From the NCBI RefSeq assembly GCF_017377735.1, contig NZ_JAFVMH010000002.1, positions 620,001 through 684,000 of the forward strand: DNA of 64,000 nt, in the 5' to 3' direction. Shown one piece after another: positions 1-8,932 of this stretch (its first letter is position 1; the number at the start of each line of letters is the position of its first letter). The translations under genes and the position numbers were made by a program. Origin of the DNA: Acetobacter garciniae (lineage in GTDB: Bacteria; Pseudomonadota; Alphaproteobacteria; Acetobacterales; Acetobacteraceae). Below the pieces are notes generated by a model. The model did not search any database. It was not told the DNA's origin and worked only from the letters and a program-made list of their open reading frames with translations.

Positions 1-133
1 TACCCAGGAAAATTCCCCGTTGTTTCGTATGGTCAAATGTCTACGCCACACCTTATGGGAAAGGCAAATGAGGGTTCAGGGCGAGGCCTATACTAAAGAA
101 GTATTTTTATCAGTCTCCCTCTAAGAGCCTGAA

Positions 134-408
134 TCAGAAAGCGGCCTGATTTATTTTCCGTAGAATTCTGCGGATATGGGCGATTATCAGCCATGCGTGG
201 GATGACGAGAGTGTTGCCTCGACATCCTTGGTGAGGCGGCGGCAGCGTCCGAGCCATGCAACGCTGCGTTCGACGATCCAGCGTTTCGGCACGACGACGA
301 AGCCTTCGGCCTAGTCGCTGCGTTTGATGATCTCGATCGTCCATCGGCCGAGTTCAGCAGCGCAACACGCAACTTCTCGCCAGCATACCTTCTGTCACCG
401 ATTAGATG
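134..408 (-). pseudogene. IS5-family (IS1031-like) transposase relic, C-terminal part
   Basis: The minus strand encodes a degraded C-terminal IS5-type transposase. It contains [19 protein letters not shown] followed by [16 protein letters not shown], the usual end of the DDE domain around the catalytic Glu (WIVERS). An in-frame TAG sits just before AEGFVV where a Gln or Asp codon is expected (KRSD-stop-AEGF). A frameshift separates an upstream piece (YAGEKLRVA) from AELGRWTIEIIKRSD. Most of the N-terminal half is missing. The sequence just beyond the 3' end, GAGCCTGAATCAGAAAG at about 125, preceded by TAA, looks like the element's terminal inverted repeat and target site. Confidence 0.85.
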
Positions 409-414
409 GCGAAA

Positions 415-756
415 CTAGGGGAACAATGAGCGTATCCTGATGGCGACCAGCGGCGCGCCGTCACGATCCTGAATGTCGGTAGGATGCACGACAGCCGCCA
501 CGATATGATCTAGCGTGTCGGTCGCGATATGCGAGGCCTGTTCGGACCAGAACGCGTCTTCCTTTTCGCCCATCACCTGATTCGTAACGGTTTTCAGCAT
601 CGTCGATAGTTCAAGTGGGGTCATGCCGGCGACGAGATTGACGCCGAATTGGCCAATGCCTGTGCCGAGGACGCGGATGTCGCCACGGGCCTGCACCTCG
701 GGAAGTGCCAGGACGTCTTTATACAGGATGCCCTTGCCGTCAGTAATGTAAGAGGC
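415..756 (-). pseudogene. relic of a conjugal-transfer-type protein
   Basis: An open minus-strand segment of about 110 codons has no plausible start (it begins after the lysR stop codon) and runs into the IS5 relic. It reads ITDGKGILYKDVLALPEVQ, then GIGQFGVNLVAGMTP and VMGEKEDAFWSEQASHIATD. The GEKEDAFW...AS pattern resembles coupling-protein/TraG-DotL type ATPases of conjugation systems, in the region after the nucleotide-binding site. The family call is tentative. It is clearly a fragment: neither end matches a gene boundary. Confidence 0.4.
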
Positions 757-759
757 AAT

Positions 760-1710
760 TCAGTTCTTTGATTCTTCCAGTTTATCCGGCATGATACCGG
801 GCAATTTTTTAGCGTCAACAGCTTCGTGGCAGTGATCAATAAATGCCCGGATCGTACGCGAAATATGGGCGGTACGTGACAGAACTATACCAAGCTTTAG
901 CGGCTGGATATTGCTATGCAATGGAACAAACTTCAGTTCCCTGCCATCAAGCGAAATGCCCGATACCGTACGAATATTCGTAATGCCGAACCCATAGCCG
1001 TTAGTGATAAGAGCGCGTTGTATGTTAATCTCGGATGTGCGTTCCGCAACAGGGGGGCGGCGGTTGAGATGGCGGAAGAAAGACAGGAAATAATCGGAAC
1101 TGTGAGGAAGGTCCAAAAGCACCATGGGTTCATCGAGCAGGTCTTCGGGAGTAAGAAAAGAGCGTTGTGTGAGAGGGTGATCCGCAGCCAGCATGACGTA
1201 AGGAGCAAGAATGGCCAGGGGCTCGAACCTGATATCTCCCGGAACGGATAGATCATAGGTCAAGGCAATATCGATACGTGAGGAACCAAGTTCGTTGAAT
1301 ATCTGTGCCTGATCCAACTCTACTTGAGTAAAATCGACATGAGGATATTTATTTTCAAAACTCCGGCGTAAGCTGGGAACCATGAGCTGGACAAATGTTC
1401 GCATTGCTCCAACGCGCAAGGATCCCCGGACGGCGTTGGTCATGATGTTGGCGAGGTCATTTAATTGCTCTGCTTCGGCAAGAACGGCTCGCGCCTGTTC
1501 CATGAAGCGTTCCCCCGCAGGTGTCAGCGTCGATCCCTGAGCATGTCGGCGGGTGAAAAGCTGCAATCCAAACCCGGCTTCAAGCTGCGAGATGGCCGAA
1601 GACATCGATGGAGCAGTAACATTGACCTTTTCCGCGGCAAGGGCAATGCTTCCAGCTTCTCCTGCGGCGACAAAATATTCCAGTTGTCGCAAGGTAAATC
1701 TCAGCGGCAT
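760..1710 (-). CDS. LysR-family transcriptional regulator
   Basis: 316 residues, normal LysR length. The N-terminal winged helix-turn-helix covers about residues 5-65 (LRQLEYFVAAGEAGSIALAA, then SMSSAISQLEAGFGLQLFTR). The effector-binding domain covers about 95-300. It is the last gene of the leftward catabolic operon, 66 bp after the DUF1028 gene, and is the only regulator in the island. It probably controls both the leftward operon and the divergent transport operon; that is inference from position. Its stop codon abuts the conjugation relic, so it marks the edge of the functional cargo. Confidence 0.9.
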   Translation of the reverse strand: MPLRFTLRQLEYFVAAGEAGSIALAAEKVNVTAPSMSSAISQLEAGFGLQLFTRRHAQGSTLTPAGERFMEQARAVLAEAEQLNDLANIMTNAVRGSLRVGAMRTFVQLMVPSLRRSFENKYPHVDFTQVELDQAQIFNELGSSRIDIALTYDLSVPGDIRFEPLAILAPYVMLAADHPLTQRSFLTPEDLLDEPMVLLDLPHSSDYFLSFFRHLNRRPPVAERTSEINIQRALITNGYGFGITNIRTVSGISLDGRELKFVPLHSNIQPLKLGIVLSRTAHISRTIRAFIDHCHEAVDAKKLPGIMPDKLEESKN

Positions 1711-1775
1711 ATCAGCCCTATCCTGTTATCTTAGATCAATGGCGCACATTATCATCTATCATGCATGGCGTTCTT

Positions 1776-2450
1776 TTACATCTCTTCTGCTACTTCGCAG
1801 GAGGGAGCCATGCCGGGTGCGAGCGCGCGAGTCACATAATCTTCTATCTGTGGCTTGTAGATGTCCCAGGCTTCCTCCAGAGCTGCGATGGGGCAATGTT
1901 TTGTCCAGTCTATCCGAAGATCGACCAACGGCCATGACTGTTTATCCACAATCAGCAGGCCGGCGGAATGCAAGGGGTCTTTTTCGCCCCCGGCATCCAA
2001 GCCCGCCCGTAGGGCACGAACAAGTCTGTCCCCGATATGGCCACTGGCATTCCGGAATTGCAGAATCATAGTTTCCGGGACATTCACGTCTGCCAGAAGG
2101 TCACCCGCTGCTGCTGCGTCTTCACATTGTGCTTCGCTCCAGCAGCCAAGAACCTTCGTCCCGGAATAGATAGCGCTTTCGCCCGACGCCCCCAGGGCGA
2201 GTAATTGGCGAAACTCCATGTGAGAGCCCACGCGCTCCAGGATTGCTAGTGTCTCGCTTGCTGTCGCTCCGGATGCCATAATATCCAGCGCATGAGGTCC
2301 TAAGCGTGGGTCGGTAATGTTCTGGGTTGCCACAACGCCAACACCGGCGCGCGCAAAGGCGCAGCGCGCGGCAACAGCAGGCGATGACGAGGAAATGGCA
2401 AGACCGAACATGCCTGTCTGGGGACAATGGCCAAGAATGGAAAAAGTCAT
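1776..2450 (-). CDS. DUF1028 family protein (Ntn-hydrolase-like)
   Basis: About 224 residues. The N-terminus (MTFSILGHCPQTGMFGLAIS), followed by SSSPAVAARCAFARAGVGVV and ATQNITDPRLGP, is the typical DUF1028 core, a family placed in the Ntn-hydrolase superfamily. DUF1028 genes often sit in catabolic operons for nitrogen compounds, but no reaction is established. A GTG lies 6 bp upstream; the ATG at 2450 is preferred because it has an AGG at suitable spacing. It follows the Rid-family gene by about 50 bp in the same operon. The exact substrate is unknown. Confidence 0.85.
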   Translation of the reverse strand: MTFSILGHCPQTGMFGLAISSSSPAVAARCAFARAGVGVVATQNITDPRLGPHALDIMASGATASETLAILERVGSHMEFRQLLALGASGESAIYSGTKVLGCWSEAQCEDAAAAGDLLADVNVPETMILQFRNASGHIGDRLVRALRAGLDAGGEKDPLHSAGLLIVDKQSWPLVDLRIDWTKHCPIAALEEAWDIYKPQIEDYVTRALAPGMAPSCEVAEEM

Positions 2451-2501
2451 TGGCACCTATCATGAATATCAAGAACTATTCTGTAGTGCGGTCACGCTTC
2501 A

Positions 2502-2918
2502 TCAATCAGGAATTACGGCGGTCGCGTCGATCTCGACCAGCCATTCCGGACGTGCCAGAGCAACAACAGTTAAACCGGTACAAACCGGATGCACATTTTT
2601 GATGTAGCTCCCCATTGTGCGATAAACTGCCTCGCGATGGCGAATATCGGTCAGATAGACCACGAGCTTGGTAACATGCTCCATTTTGCCGCCGCATTCT
2701 TCCACGAGCGTCTTGATATTCTGCATGACCAGGTGGGTCTGTTCAGTCGGATCGTGACTATCGATATTCCTGGCCGTGTCCAGATTCTGCGGACACTGTC
2801 CCCGCAGAAAAATTGTCGTACCTTTTTGCGCGACAACCGCCTGGGCAAGATCGTTATCCAGGTTCTGCTCCGGATAAGTTTCCCTGGTATTGAATTTGCG
2901 ATGCCGGTAATGGGCCAT
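2502..2918 (-). CDS. Rid (YjgF/YER057c/UK114) family protein, divergent subgroup
   Basis: About 138 residues, the single-domain Rid fold. Recognisable segments are FLRGQCPQNLDT, the ECGGKMEHVTKLVVYLTDIR helix-strand and the C-terminal RPEWLVEIDATAV. The loop that carries Arg105 in classical RidA imine deaminases (PARS in E. coli) reads PVCTGLTV here, so the deaminase Arg seems to be absent. It may therefore not be a 2-aminoacrylate deaminase and may act on a pathway intermediate instead. GTG at 2927 is an alternative start. It sits between the GST and DUF1028 genes in the operon. Confidence 0.85.
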   Translation of the reverse strand: MAHYRHRKFNTRETYPEQNLDNDLAQAVVAQKGTTIFLRGQCPQNLDTARNIDSHDPTEQTHLVMQNIKTLVEECGGKMEHVTKLVVYLTDIRHREAVYRTMGSYIKNVHPVCTGLTVVALARPEWLVEIDATAVIPD

Positions 2919-2978
2919 GGCATTCACTTTCCTTGTCTTGAATTTTTAAAAATATGGTTAAAAAAAAGCGCAACAGGC

Positions 2979-3590
2979 TTATGACCTTGGGCGTGTTACG
3001 ACCATTGCTGGCCGTGTTTCATAGGTAGCGTGCCAATCCGCCAATCCGCGGCGCTCTTTGGTCCAGTCAAGGTCCGGGAACCGAAAGCTCAGCCACCCCA
3101 AGGCGCACGCGTAGGCGATCGTTCCAATATCGACCTGCGTGTCCGCGGGCACGTCTTGCTGCATGGCATTGAGCGCGTCGTTGACTTTTTCGGCCTGTTT
3201 GTCGGTCCACGTCTCCCAGCGAAATTCCGCGGGACGAATCAGGTTTTCGTAGCGGATCAACAGCAACGCATCCAGAAGGCCATCGGCAAGCGCCTGACGC
3301 CGCAGTGCCTGCCATCGGCTGGGCCCGGGGGCGGGGAACAGGTTGCCATCTGCATGAGTGTCCAAATATTCACAGATAACCCGGCTATCATAAAGACACA
3401 GGCCATCGTCAAGTTTGGCAGCGGGCACCTTGCAGAGCGGATTGAAATCCCCGATACGATAATCACGCAGGACAGGGTTGGCCGCACTGTCGATGATTTC
3501 GATCCTGTCTTCCAACCCAAGTTCATGTGCAGTGGCCATGACCTTCCGCACAAAAGGGGAGGCCGATCCCCAGTAGAGGAACATCTTCAT
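2979..3590 (-). CDS. glutathione S-transferase family protein
   Basis: 203 residues. The N-terminal thioredoxin-like domain reads MKMFLYWGSASPFVRKVMAT with the Ser of the SPFVRKV motif in the usual activation position. KVPAA and YDSRVICEYLD form the glutathione gamma-glutamyl site at about residues 52-75. The helical C-terminal domain follows. It overlaps the quinone oxidoreductase gene by 4 bp, so the two are translationally coupled. GSTs in catabolic operons often open rings, isomerise or detoxify reactive intermediates. The substrate here is unknown. Confidence 0.9.
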   Translation of the reverse strand: MKMFLYWGSASPFVRKVMATAHELGLEDRIEIIDSAANPVLRDYRIGDFNPLCKVPAAKLDDGLCLYDSRVICEYLDTHADGNLFPAPGPSRWQALRRQALADGLLDALLLIRYENLIRPAEFRWETWTDKQAEKVNDALNAMQQDVPADTQVDIGTIAYACALGWLSFRFPDLDWTKERRGLADWHATYETRPAMVVTRPRS

Positions 3591-4594
3591 TTCCCTACCT
3601 CCTCCTGCACGACAAGCGCTATTTTTCCGAAATTGTTCCCGCTTTCCAGGAATTCATGCGCCTGACAGGCCTGTTCCAGTGGGAACGTCCGGCACAACAC
3701 GCCCTGCGCTTTCTTTCGCGCAATCAGCGGTAAAAGCCGATGTTTTACCTGCGTGCAGATAAGGGCTTTTTCCTCATCGGATTTGGGGCGCATGGTCGAA
3801 GAGGACAGCCACAGCCCTTTGCGCATGACTAGACCGAGATCCACAGAGGCCATTGCGCCCTGCATGAAGGACAGGCCTATATGACGCCCCTCTGGCGCCA
3901 TGCAAAACAGGTGCTGATTGACGGCGTCACCGCCCAGAATGTCCAGAACGACGTTGACACCCTGCCCCGCGGTTATGTCCATGACACGTGCGGCAATATC
4001 TTCCTGACGGTAATTCAGCGCGATGGCGCCCATTTGGGTCAGGCGCTTGCATTTTTCCGGTCCGCCCGCTGTCACGATGACACGGGCGCCAACGGCCTGC
4101 CCAAGCTGAAGGCCCAATGTGCCAATGCCGCTTGCGCCACCTTCGATCAGCACCCAGTCACCGCTGGCCAGACCGCCTCGGTCAAAAAGATTATGCCATA
4201 GCGTGAACAGTCCTTCGGGCAGAATGGCCGCCTGCGTCAGCGAAAGCCCATCGGGGACCGGCAGGCATTGCCCAGCCTTGGCGACAACGTATTGCGCATA
4301 GCCACCAGATTTCACCAACGCCATGATATCCTGGCCGATCAGATCGGGACTGACACCTTCTCCAACGTCGACAACACGCCCGGCAACTTCCAGCCCCAGA
4401 ACGGGAGATGCATCGGCGGGAACCGGCAAAGCCCCTGTGCGCTGGCCGATATCAGGGCGGTTCACGCCTGAGGCGGCAACCTGGATCAGGACTTCCTGCG
4501 CGGCCGGACGAGGGATGTCGCATGTGATCGTACGAAGAACCTCGGGGCCACCTTTACCTTCGGCTATAACGGCCTGCATTTTTCCAGTTGTCAT
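3587..4594 (-). CDS. NAD(P)H:quinone oxidoreductase, zinc-free MDR family
   Basis: 335 residues, full length for the medium-chain reductase family (PIG3/QorA-like). The N-terminal GroES-like domain contains ASGVNRPDIGQRTG and PVLGLEVAGRV. The Rossmann domain starts near residue 135 (LIEGGASGIGTLGLQLGQAVGA, with the nucleotide-binding Gly/Ala-rich turn). The zinc ligands of alcohol dehydrogenases are absent. It probably reduces an enone or quinone intermediate using NADPH. It sits between the flavin monooxygenase and the GST gene and overlaps the latter by 4 bp. Confidence 0.9.
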   Translation of the reverse strand: MTTGKMQAVIAEGKGGPEVLRTITCDIPRPAAQEVLIQVAASGVNRPDIGQRTGALPVPADASPVLGLEVAGRVVDVGEGVSPDLIGQDIMALVKSGGYAQYVVAKAGQCLPVPDGLSLTQAAILPEGLFTLWHNLFDRGGLASGDWVLIEGGASGIGTLGLQLGQAVGARVIVTAGGPEKCKRLTQMGAIALNYRQEDIAARVMDITAGQGVNVVLDILGGDAVNQHLFCMAPEGRHIGLSFMQGAMASVDLGLVMRKGLWLSSSTMRPKSDEEKALICTQVKHRLLPLIARKKAQGVLCRTFPLEQACQAHEFLESGNNFGKIALVVQEEVGK

Positions 4595-4724
4595 TAAAAA
4601 ATTCTCGCATCCAGGCCGATCGGGGCGACCAATGTCTTATGTTGGTCCAGCCTTTTCCATAAGAGAGCCCGTGTGAAGCAAGCCTGCGGTCTATGGATAC
4701 GACAGCTTCAAACGGGCTTGTGCC

Positions 4725-5972
4725 TTACGATTTTTTGTAGGCCATATAGTCGCGCTGGACGGAAATATGATCGGCAATGAACTTGGCGTCGTGCCAGGCG
4801 CCCCATATGAACGAGGATGAACGGTTCGTCAGATTGGGCAATCCGAGAAAATATATCCCGCTCTCTGGTGTTATACCGCGCTTGTGGAGCGGGGCTCCTT
4901 TTTCGTCGAAAGCGTTGACGTTCAGCCAACTGAAGTCGAACTTGAAACCCGTGGCCCAGATAATGGTTTTAATCCCTGCTTCGGCCAGATTCAGGCTGGA
5001 GAGGGGATTTTTCAGGCAGTCGGGGTCCTCAAGAAGATTCCAGGCTTCCGGTTCGGGGGGCAGGTCAAGGCCGTTACGGTCGATATAGGCATCTGCTTCG
5101 CGCAGGACTTCAAAATAGTCCGCATCGCCCTGGGCAATGTTTTTTGCCAGATCACCGGCGAAGTGCACAGCGCCATTGTCATAGCGTTCCGTGACACCGA
5201 CAAGCGTAATACCGGCTTTTGCCAGGCGGCGAAAATCCATGGTCTTGCCGCCGTCGAACCCACTTACCGCGAATGCGACATGCTTTTTCTTCTCCTTGCC
5301 CACTTCGTCCCACATGCCGAGGGCGCCAAGCCACCAGCAATAGTCACGGTCGCGATACGCCCGTGGGGGGCGATAGTGCTCACCCACTGAAAGATAGACT
5401 GTCTTGCCCGCCCTGTTCAGCTCTTCTGCTATCTGTGCGCCAGACGAACCGGCGCCAACCACCAGCACCGCGCCATCCGTAAGCTGCTGCGGATTTTTAT
5501 ATGCGGATGAATGAAGTTGCTGAACACCTGTATCAGCCGGCACGATATCGGGAAAACTCGGAACCTGGAAAGGCCCGGTCGCCACGACGACATTGATGGC
5601 CTCGATATCGCCGTCAGATGTCTTGACGGTAAAACCCGGCCGCCCGTCGTTGCGTGTCACATGCTTGACAGTCACGCCCGTTCGCACGGGGGCGTCGATC
5701 ATCCTGGCGTAATCCTCAAAGTATTTCGCCATGCGCTCCTTGGGCGGAAACGCCTCGGGGCTGATATCGTCAAATTTCAGGTTGGGGAAACGGTCATGCC
5801 ATGCGGGGCCGTTTGCAACCAGCGCGTCCCAGCGTTCGGAACGCCAGCGTTCGGCAATCCGTTTACGCTCCAGAACGACATGTGGAATCTTCATGCTGCT
5901 GAGGTGTTCACTCATGGCGATGCCAGCCTGCCCAGCCCCCACGACCACTGTATCGACTACTTCAACTGACAC
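4725..5972 (-). CDS. flavin-containing monooxygenase (YUCCA-like)
   Basis: 415 residues. The FAD-binding Rossmann motif is at the N-terminus (VVVGAGQAGIAMSEHL) and a second dinucleotide motif lies near residue 165 (VLVVGAGSSGAQIAEEL). Between and after them are KYFEDYARM, VVVATGPFQVPSFP and IIWATGFKFDFSWLN, all typical of group B flavoprotein monooxygenases. Such enzymes oxygenate N or S atoms or carry out Baeyer-Villiger reactions with NADPH and O2. It starts at GTG. A gap of about 290 bp separates it from the hydroxyacid dehydrogenase gene, so it may have its own promoter. Confidence 0.9.
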   Translation of the reverse strand: MSVEVVDTVVVGAGQAGIAMSEHLSSMKIPHVVLERKRIAERWRSERWDALVANGPAWHDRFPNLKFDDISPEAFPPKERMAKYFEDYARMIDAPVRTGVTVKHVTRNDGRPGFTVKTSDGDIEAINVVVATGPFQVPSFPDIVPADTGVQQLHSSAYKNPQQLTDGAVLVVGAGSSGAQIAEELNRAGKTVYLSVGEHYRPPRAYRDRDYCWWLGALGMWDEVGKEKKKHVAFAVSGFDGGKTMDFRRLAKAGITLVGVTERYDNGAVHFAGDLAKNIAQGDADYFEVLREADAYIDRNGLDLPPEPEAWNLLEDPDCLKNPLSSLNLAEAGIKTIIWATGFKFDFSWLNVNAFDEKGAPLHKRGITPESGIYFLGLPNLTNRSSSFIWGAWHDAKFIADHISVQRDYMAYKKS

Positions 5973-6263
5973 TTGCTTACCCTTATTCAGGCCCGTTTCA
6001 GGACTTCAGCACGGAAATGCTGACAGAGCGGACTTTACTGAAGAATCGCATAATCGGCGACGCCGGTTGTGCGCAATGTAGGAATTATGGGTAATTCCGA
6101 GGTAATTAAAAAATTCAATTTTCAGATGCCGTGCTTAGGAAAAAACATTTAACAGCAATGGTGATTGACGAGAAGCATAAGTTCCCGCAATGTGGGTGAG
6201 CATCAAATTTTTGAACCGATCATGATGCTTATCAATAACGGCTTTTTCTGGAGCGTATAAAAG

Positions 6264-7196
6264 TCAATATCCCAGGTCTCTTCTTACATAATTATTTAAT
6301 GGCGTTTCCGCTTGTACTGCGCGTATCGCGGCCGCTATTTCCGGAGCGGCTGAACGGGGCAGTGCTACTGACGCCAGGTGCGGCGTAATAAGGACATTCG
6401 GCAATTCCCAGAGCGGACTTTGGGGGGCGAGTGGTTCCTGTTCGAAGACATCGAGCGTAGCACCCGACAGATAGCCTGATCGCAGGGCTGCAATCAGGGC
6501 GGGTTCGTCAACCACCTCCCCACGGGAAAGGTTGATGAAGGCAGCACCCTGTTTCATGCTTTTAAAGGCGGACGCATCCAGCAAATGATACGTGTCGGGT
6601 GTCAGAGGTAGCATCGAGACCACAATATCGGCCTTTGCCAGCAGCTTGTGCAACTCGTTCTGCCCAGTCACTATATTGACCCCGGGCAGGTCTTTGGGCC
6701 GTGTCGCCCAGCCGTGCGTAACATAGCCTTGCCGTGCTATTTCCGTGGCTACGAGACCGCCCAACTGGCCCAGCCCTAGGACGGCCACATGAACTTCAGA
6801 GGCAGGGCGGGGGTGAATATAGGACCACTCGCGTCGGATCTTGGCATTTTCGAAGTGGGGGATGTCCCGCGCGTGACGGATGACCGCAAAAAGGGCGTAG
6901 CTTGCCATCATGCGCGCCATTTCCCGGTCCTGGAGCCGAACGATCGGGATATCGGGCAGGTCGTCCCGTTTGAGCAGTTTGTCGACCCCCGCACCGAGAT
7001 TCACGACCAGTTGAAGGGATGGAAAATCCGTGAAAAACCCCGAAGGCGGGTTCCAGACCAGTGCGAAACGCACATGCTCTGGCTGCACGATGTCTTCTGC
7101 GCGTTTGATGTCGAGATCGGGCAGCAGCGGCTTCAGGGCGTCCGCCCAAGGCTCAAACGGGTCCGGCTTGGAATAAAAGACAAGCGTGGCTGTCAT
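6264..7196 (-). CDS. D-2-hydroxyacid dehydrogenase, GhrA-like
   Basis: 310 residues, as in glyoxylate/hydroxypyruvate reductase A. The NAD(P)-binding turn appears as VAVLGLGQLGGLVATEIARQ at about 135. The later motifs NLSRGEVVDEPALI and GATLDVFEQEPL carry the substrate Arg and the Glu, and ITPHLAS carries the catalytic His. It interconverts a 2-oxoacid and a 2-hydroxyacid in the cytosol. Its start overlaps the dehydroquinase-like gene by 4 bp. Together with the FMN hydroxyacid oxidase upstream it suggests that the pathway ends in or passes through an alpha-hydroxy acid. Confidence 0.9.
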   Translation of the reverse strand: MTATLVFYSKPDPFEPWADALKPLLPDLDIKRAEDIVQPEHVRFALVWNPPSGFFTDFPSLQLVVNLGAGVDKLLKRDDLPDIPIVRLQDREMARMMASYALFAVIRHARDIPHFENAKIRREWSYIHPRPASEVHVAVLGLGQLGGLVATEIARQGYVTHGWATRPKDLPGVNIVTGQNELHKLLAKADIVVSMLPLTPDTYHLLDASAFKSMKQGAAFINLSRGEVVDEPALIAALRSGYLSGATLDVFEQEPLAPQSPLWELPNVLITPHLASVALPRSAAPEIAAAIRAVQAETPLNNYVRRDLGY

Positions 7197-7630
7197 TTCA
7201 CGGGCTTTGATAGAATCGTGTTGATCGCGCTTATGGCGAGTAGGTAACCATCGACCCCGAGCCCCGCGACCACGCCGGTTGCCGCCTTGGAGATATAGGA
7301 TGTGTGCCGGAAGGGCTCACGTTTCCATATATTGCTCATATGGCATTCAATAATGGGACCATCGAATGCCAAAAGCGCGTCCAGAATGGCGATGGAGGTA
7401 TAGGTCAGGCCTGCGGCATTTATCAGCAGGCCCTGGTGCATCAGCCGCGCTTCCTGGATCCAATCAATGATGATTCCTTCATGATTGGACTGCCTGAAAT
7501 CAAGCTGCACGTTCAACTGCGTGGCGTGAGCCAGGCAGGCTTCTTTAATGGCAGGGAAGCCCTGATCGCCATAAACGCCTCCCGGAGCAAGTCCATAGAG
7601 GTTTGCATTCGGCCCATTAATGAACATCAC
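7193..7630 (-). CDS. type II 3-dehydroquinate dehydratase-like protein with altered active site
   Basis: 145 residues, the size and fold of AroQ. The fold hallmarks are present: FINGPNANL, DFRQSNHEGIIIDWIQEA, IECHMSN and KREPFRHTSYIS, which keep the conserved His and Arg. The lid loop reads LYGLAPGGVYG, so the essential lid Arg of AroQ is missing although the Tyr remains. The usual NPGAYTHTS segment is NAAGLTYTS, with His replaced by Tyr. It may therefore catalyse a different elimination or ring reaction. It starts at GTG (7630) or the adjacent ATG (7627) and is coupled to the hydroxyacid dehydrogenase gene. Confidence 0.8.
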   Translation of the reverse strand: MMFINGPNANLYGLAPGGVYGDQGFPAIKEACLAHATQLNVQLDFRQSNHEGIIIDWIQEARLMHQGLLINAAGLTYTSIAILDALLAFDGPIIECHMSNIWKREPFRHTSYISKAATGVVAGLGVDGYLLAISAINTILSKPVK

Positions 7631-7735
7631 ATGTGAGATGGTACTGCTCCTGACTGATGCTTCTTGCGGAGTTTAGAATCCACAAGATGGGTGTAATATA
7701 AGATTTTCGCTAACCTGCGATAAGGTTTCGTTTAC

Positions 7736-8932
7736 TCAGTGAAATGCGCCGGGGTTTCCGCCGTTTTTCAACACGTTGCGGAACCGGATATAACTCTGGT
7801 CGATGTCTGTGCAGTTGGTCAGCCCCAGCATGGCCATGTTCCTATCCACTTCGGCTTTCAGCAGGGCGATGGCGCGGGCAACGCCTGGCTGGCCGGCGAT
7901 TACCGCGGCATAATTGAACGGCCGCCCGACAAAAACGAAGCACGCCCCTAGAGCAAGCGCCTTGAGGATATGGCTCCCGCGCCGGAAGCCGCTGTCGATC
8001 ATGACCGGCAATGTTGTCGCCGCGATGACTTCGGGCAAAATACGCAGGGGCGCAATGGCGCCGTCAAGCTGGCGCCCCCCGTGATTGGAAAGGATGAGAC
8101 CGTCAACGCCCACATCCTGCGCGATGCGCGCATCGGCCGGGTGCATGATCCCCTTGATGACGAGGGGGCCTTTCCAGGCCCGCCGGAGATGTCTGATATG
8201 GTCCCACGTGAAATGATCGTGGTCCGCGAAATCACGCAGGGTCTCGGGGGCCAGGATCGGCAGGCCGCGCTCGGCAAATGCGTTCTCGAAATGCGGCATA
8301 CCGTAACGCCAGAGTGTCCTGAGAAAAGTCTTTAGCAGCCATTTGGGCCGGGTAAGCCCATCCATCGCCAGACGGACGCTGGGACGCAGCGGAAGGGAGA
8401 AACCATTGCGGATGTTATTTTCGCGATTGGCGCCCACAGGCAGGTCGACAGTCACCACTAGCGTTTCAAAACCTGCTGTTTTTGCACGACTTATGAGCGC
8501 ATCGATATGCTGCATGTCCCGTGGCAGATAAGCCTGGAACCACGTATGGGGTGCTATGGCGCGCACATCTTCCATACGAATTAGCGACGCTCCGCTGAGA
8601 ATCATGGGGATCGAGGCCTCTGCCGCCGCCCGAGCCTGCACAATATCGCCGCGATAAGCCGTCATGGCCGATATTCCCATAGGGGCGATACCGAACGGGG
8701 CGGAATAGGTGCGCCCAAAGAGGGTCACATTCTGGCTACGGGCCGATACATCGACCAGAACCCGGGGCACGAGATCGACATCGTTGAACGCATCGGCATT
8801 GGCATTGAGGGTCGTATTGTCTTCAGCCGCACCGCTGACATAACCGAAGAGCGGGCGCGGAAGGCGCTTTCGGGCCGGTTGTTCGAAATCCTTCAGGGCA
8901 AGAAATGTGTCCAGGTTGCGTGAAGACTGCAT
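7736..8932 (-). CDS. FMN-dependent alpha-hydroxy acid oxidase/dehydrogenase (LldD-like)
   Basis: 398 residues, a complete TIM-barrel member of the lactate/glycolate/mandelate oxidase family. Diagnostic motifs are FGIAPMGISAMTAYRGDI (FMN site), WFQAYLPRD, VVTVDLPVGANRE and LSNHGGRQLD with the catalytic His. IDSGFRRGSHILKALALGA forms the phosphate-binding end. It is the first gene of the leftward operon and diverges from the TonB receptor across about 390 bp. It oxidises an L-2-hydroxy acid to the 2-oxo acid; the natural substrate cannot be told from the sequence. Confidence 0.9.
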   Translation of the reverse strand: MQSSRNLDTFLALKDFEQPARKRLPRPLFGYVSGAAEDNTTLNANADAFNDVDLVPRVLVDVSARSQNVTLFGRTYSAPFGIAPMGISAMTAYRGDIVQARAAAEASIPMILSGASLIRMEDVRAIAPHTWFQAYLPRDMQHIDALISRAKTAGFETLVVTVDLPVGANRENNIRNGFSLPLRPSVRLAMDGLTRPKWLLKTFLRTLWRYGMPHFENAFAERGLPILAPETLRDFADHDHFTWDHIRHLRRAWKGPLVIKGIMHPADARIAQDVGVDGLILSNHGGRQLDGAIAPLRILPEVIAATTLPVMIDSGFRRGSHILKALALGACFVFVGRPFNYAAVIAGQPGVARAIALLKAEVDRNMAMLGLTNCTDIDQSYIRFRNVLKNGGNPGAFH

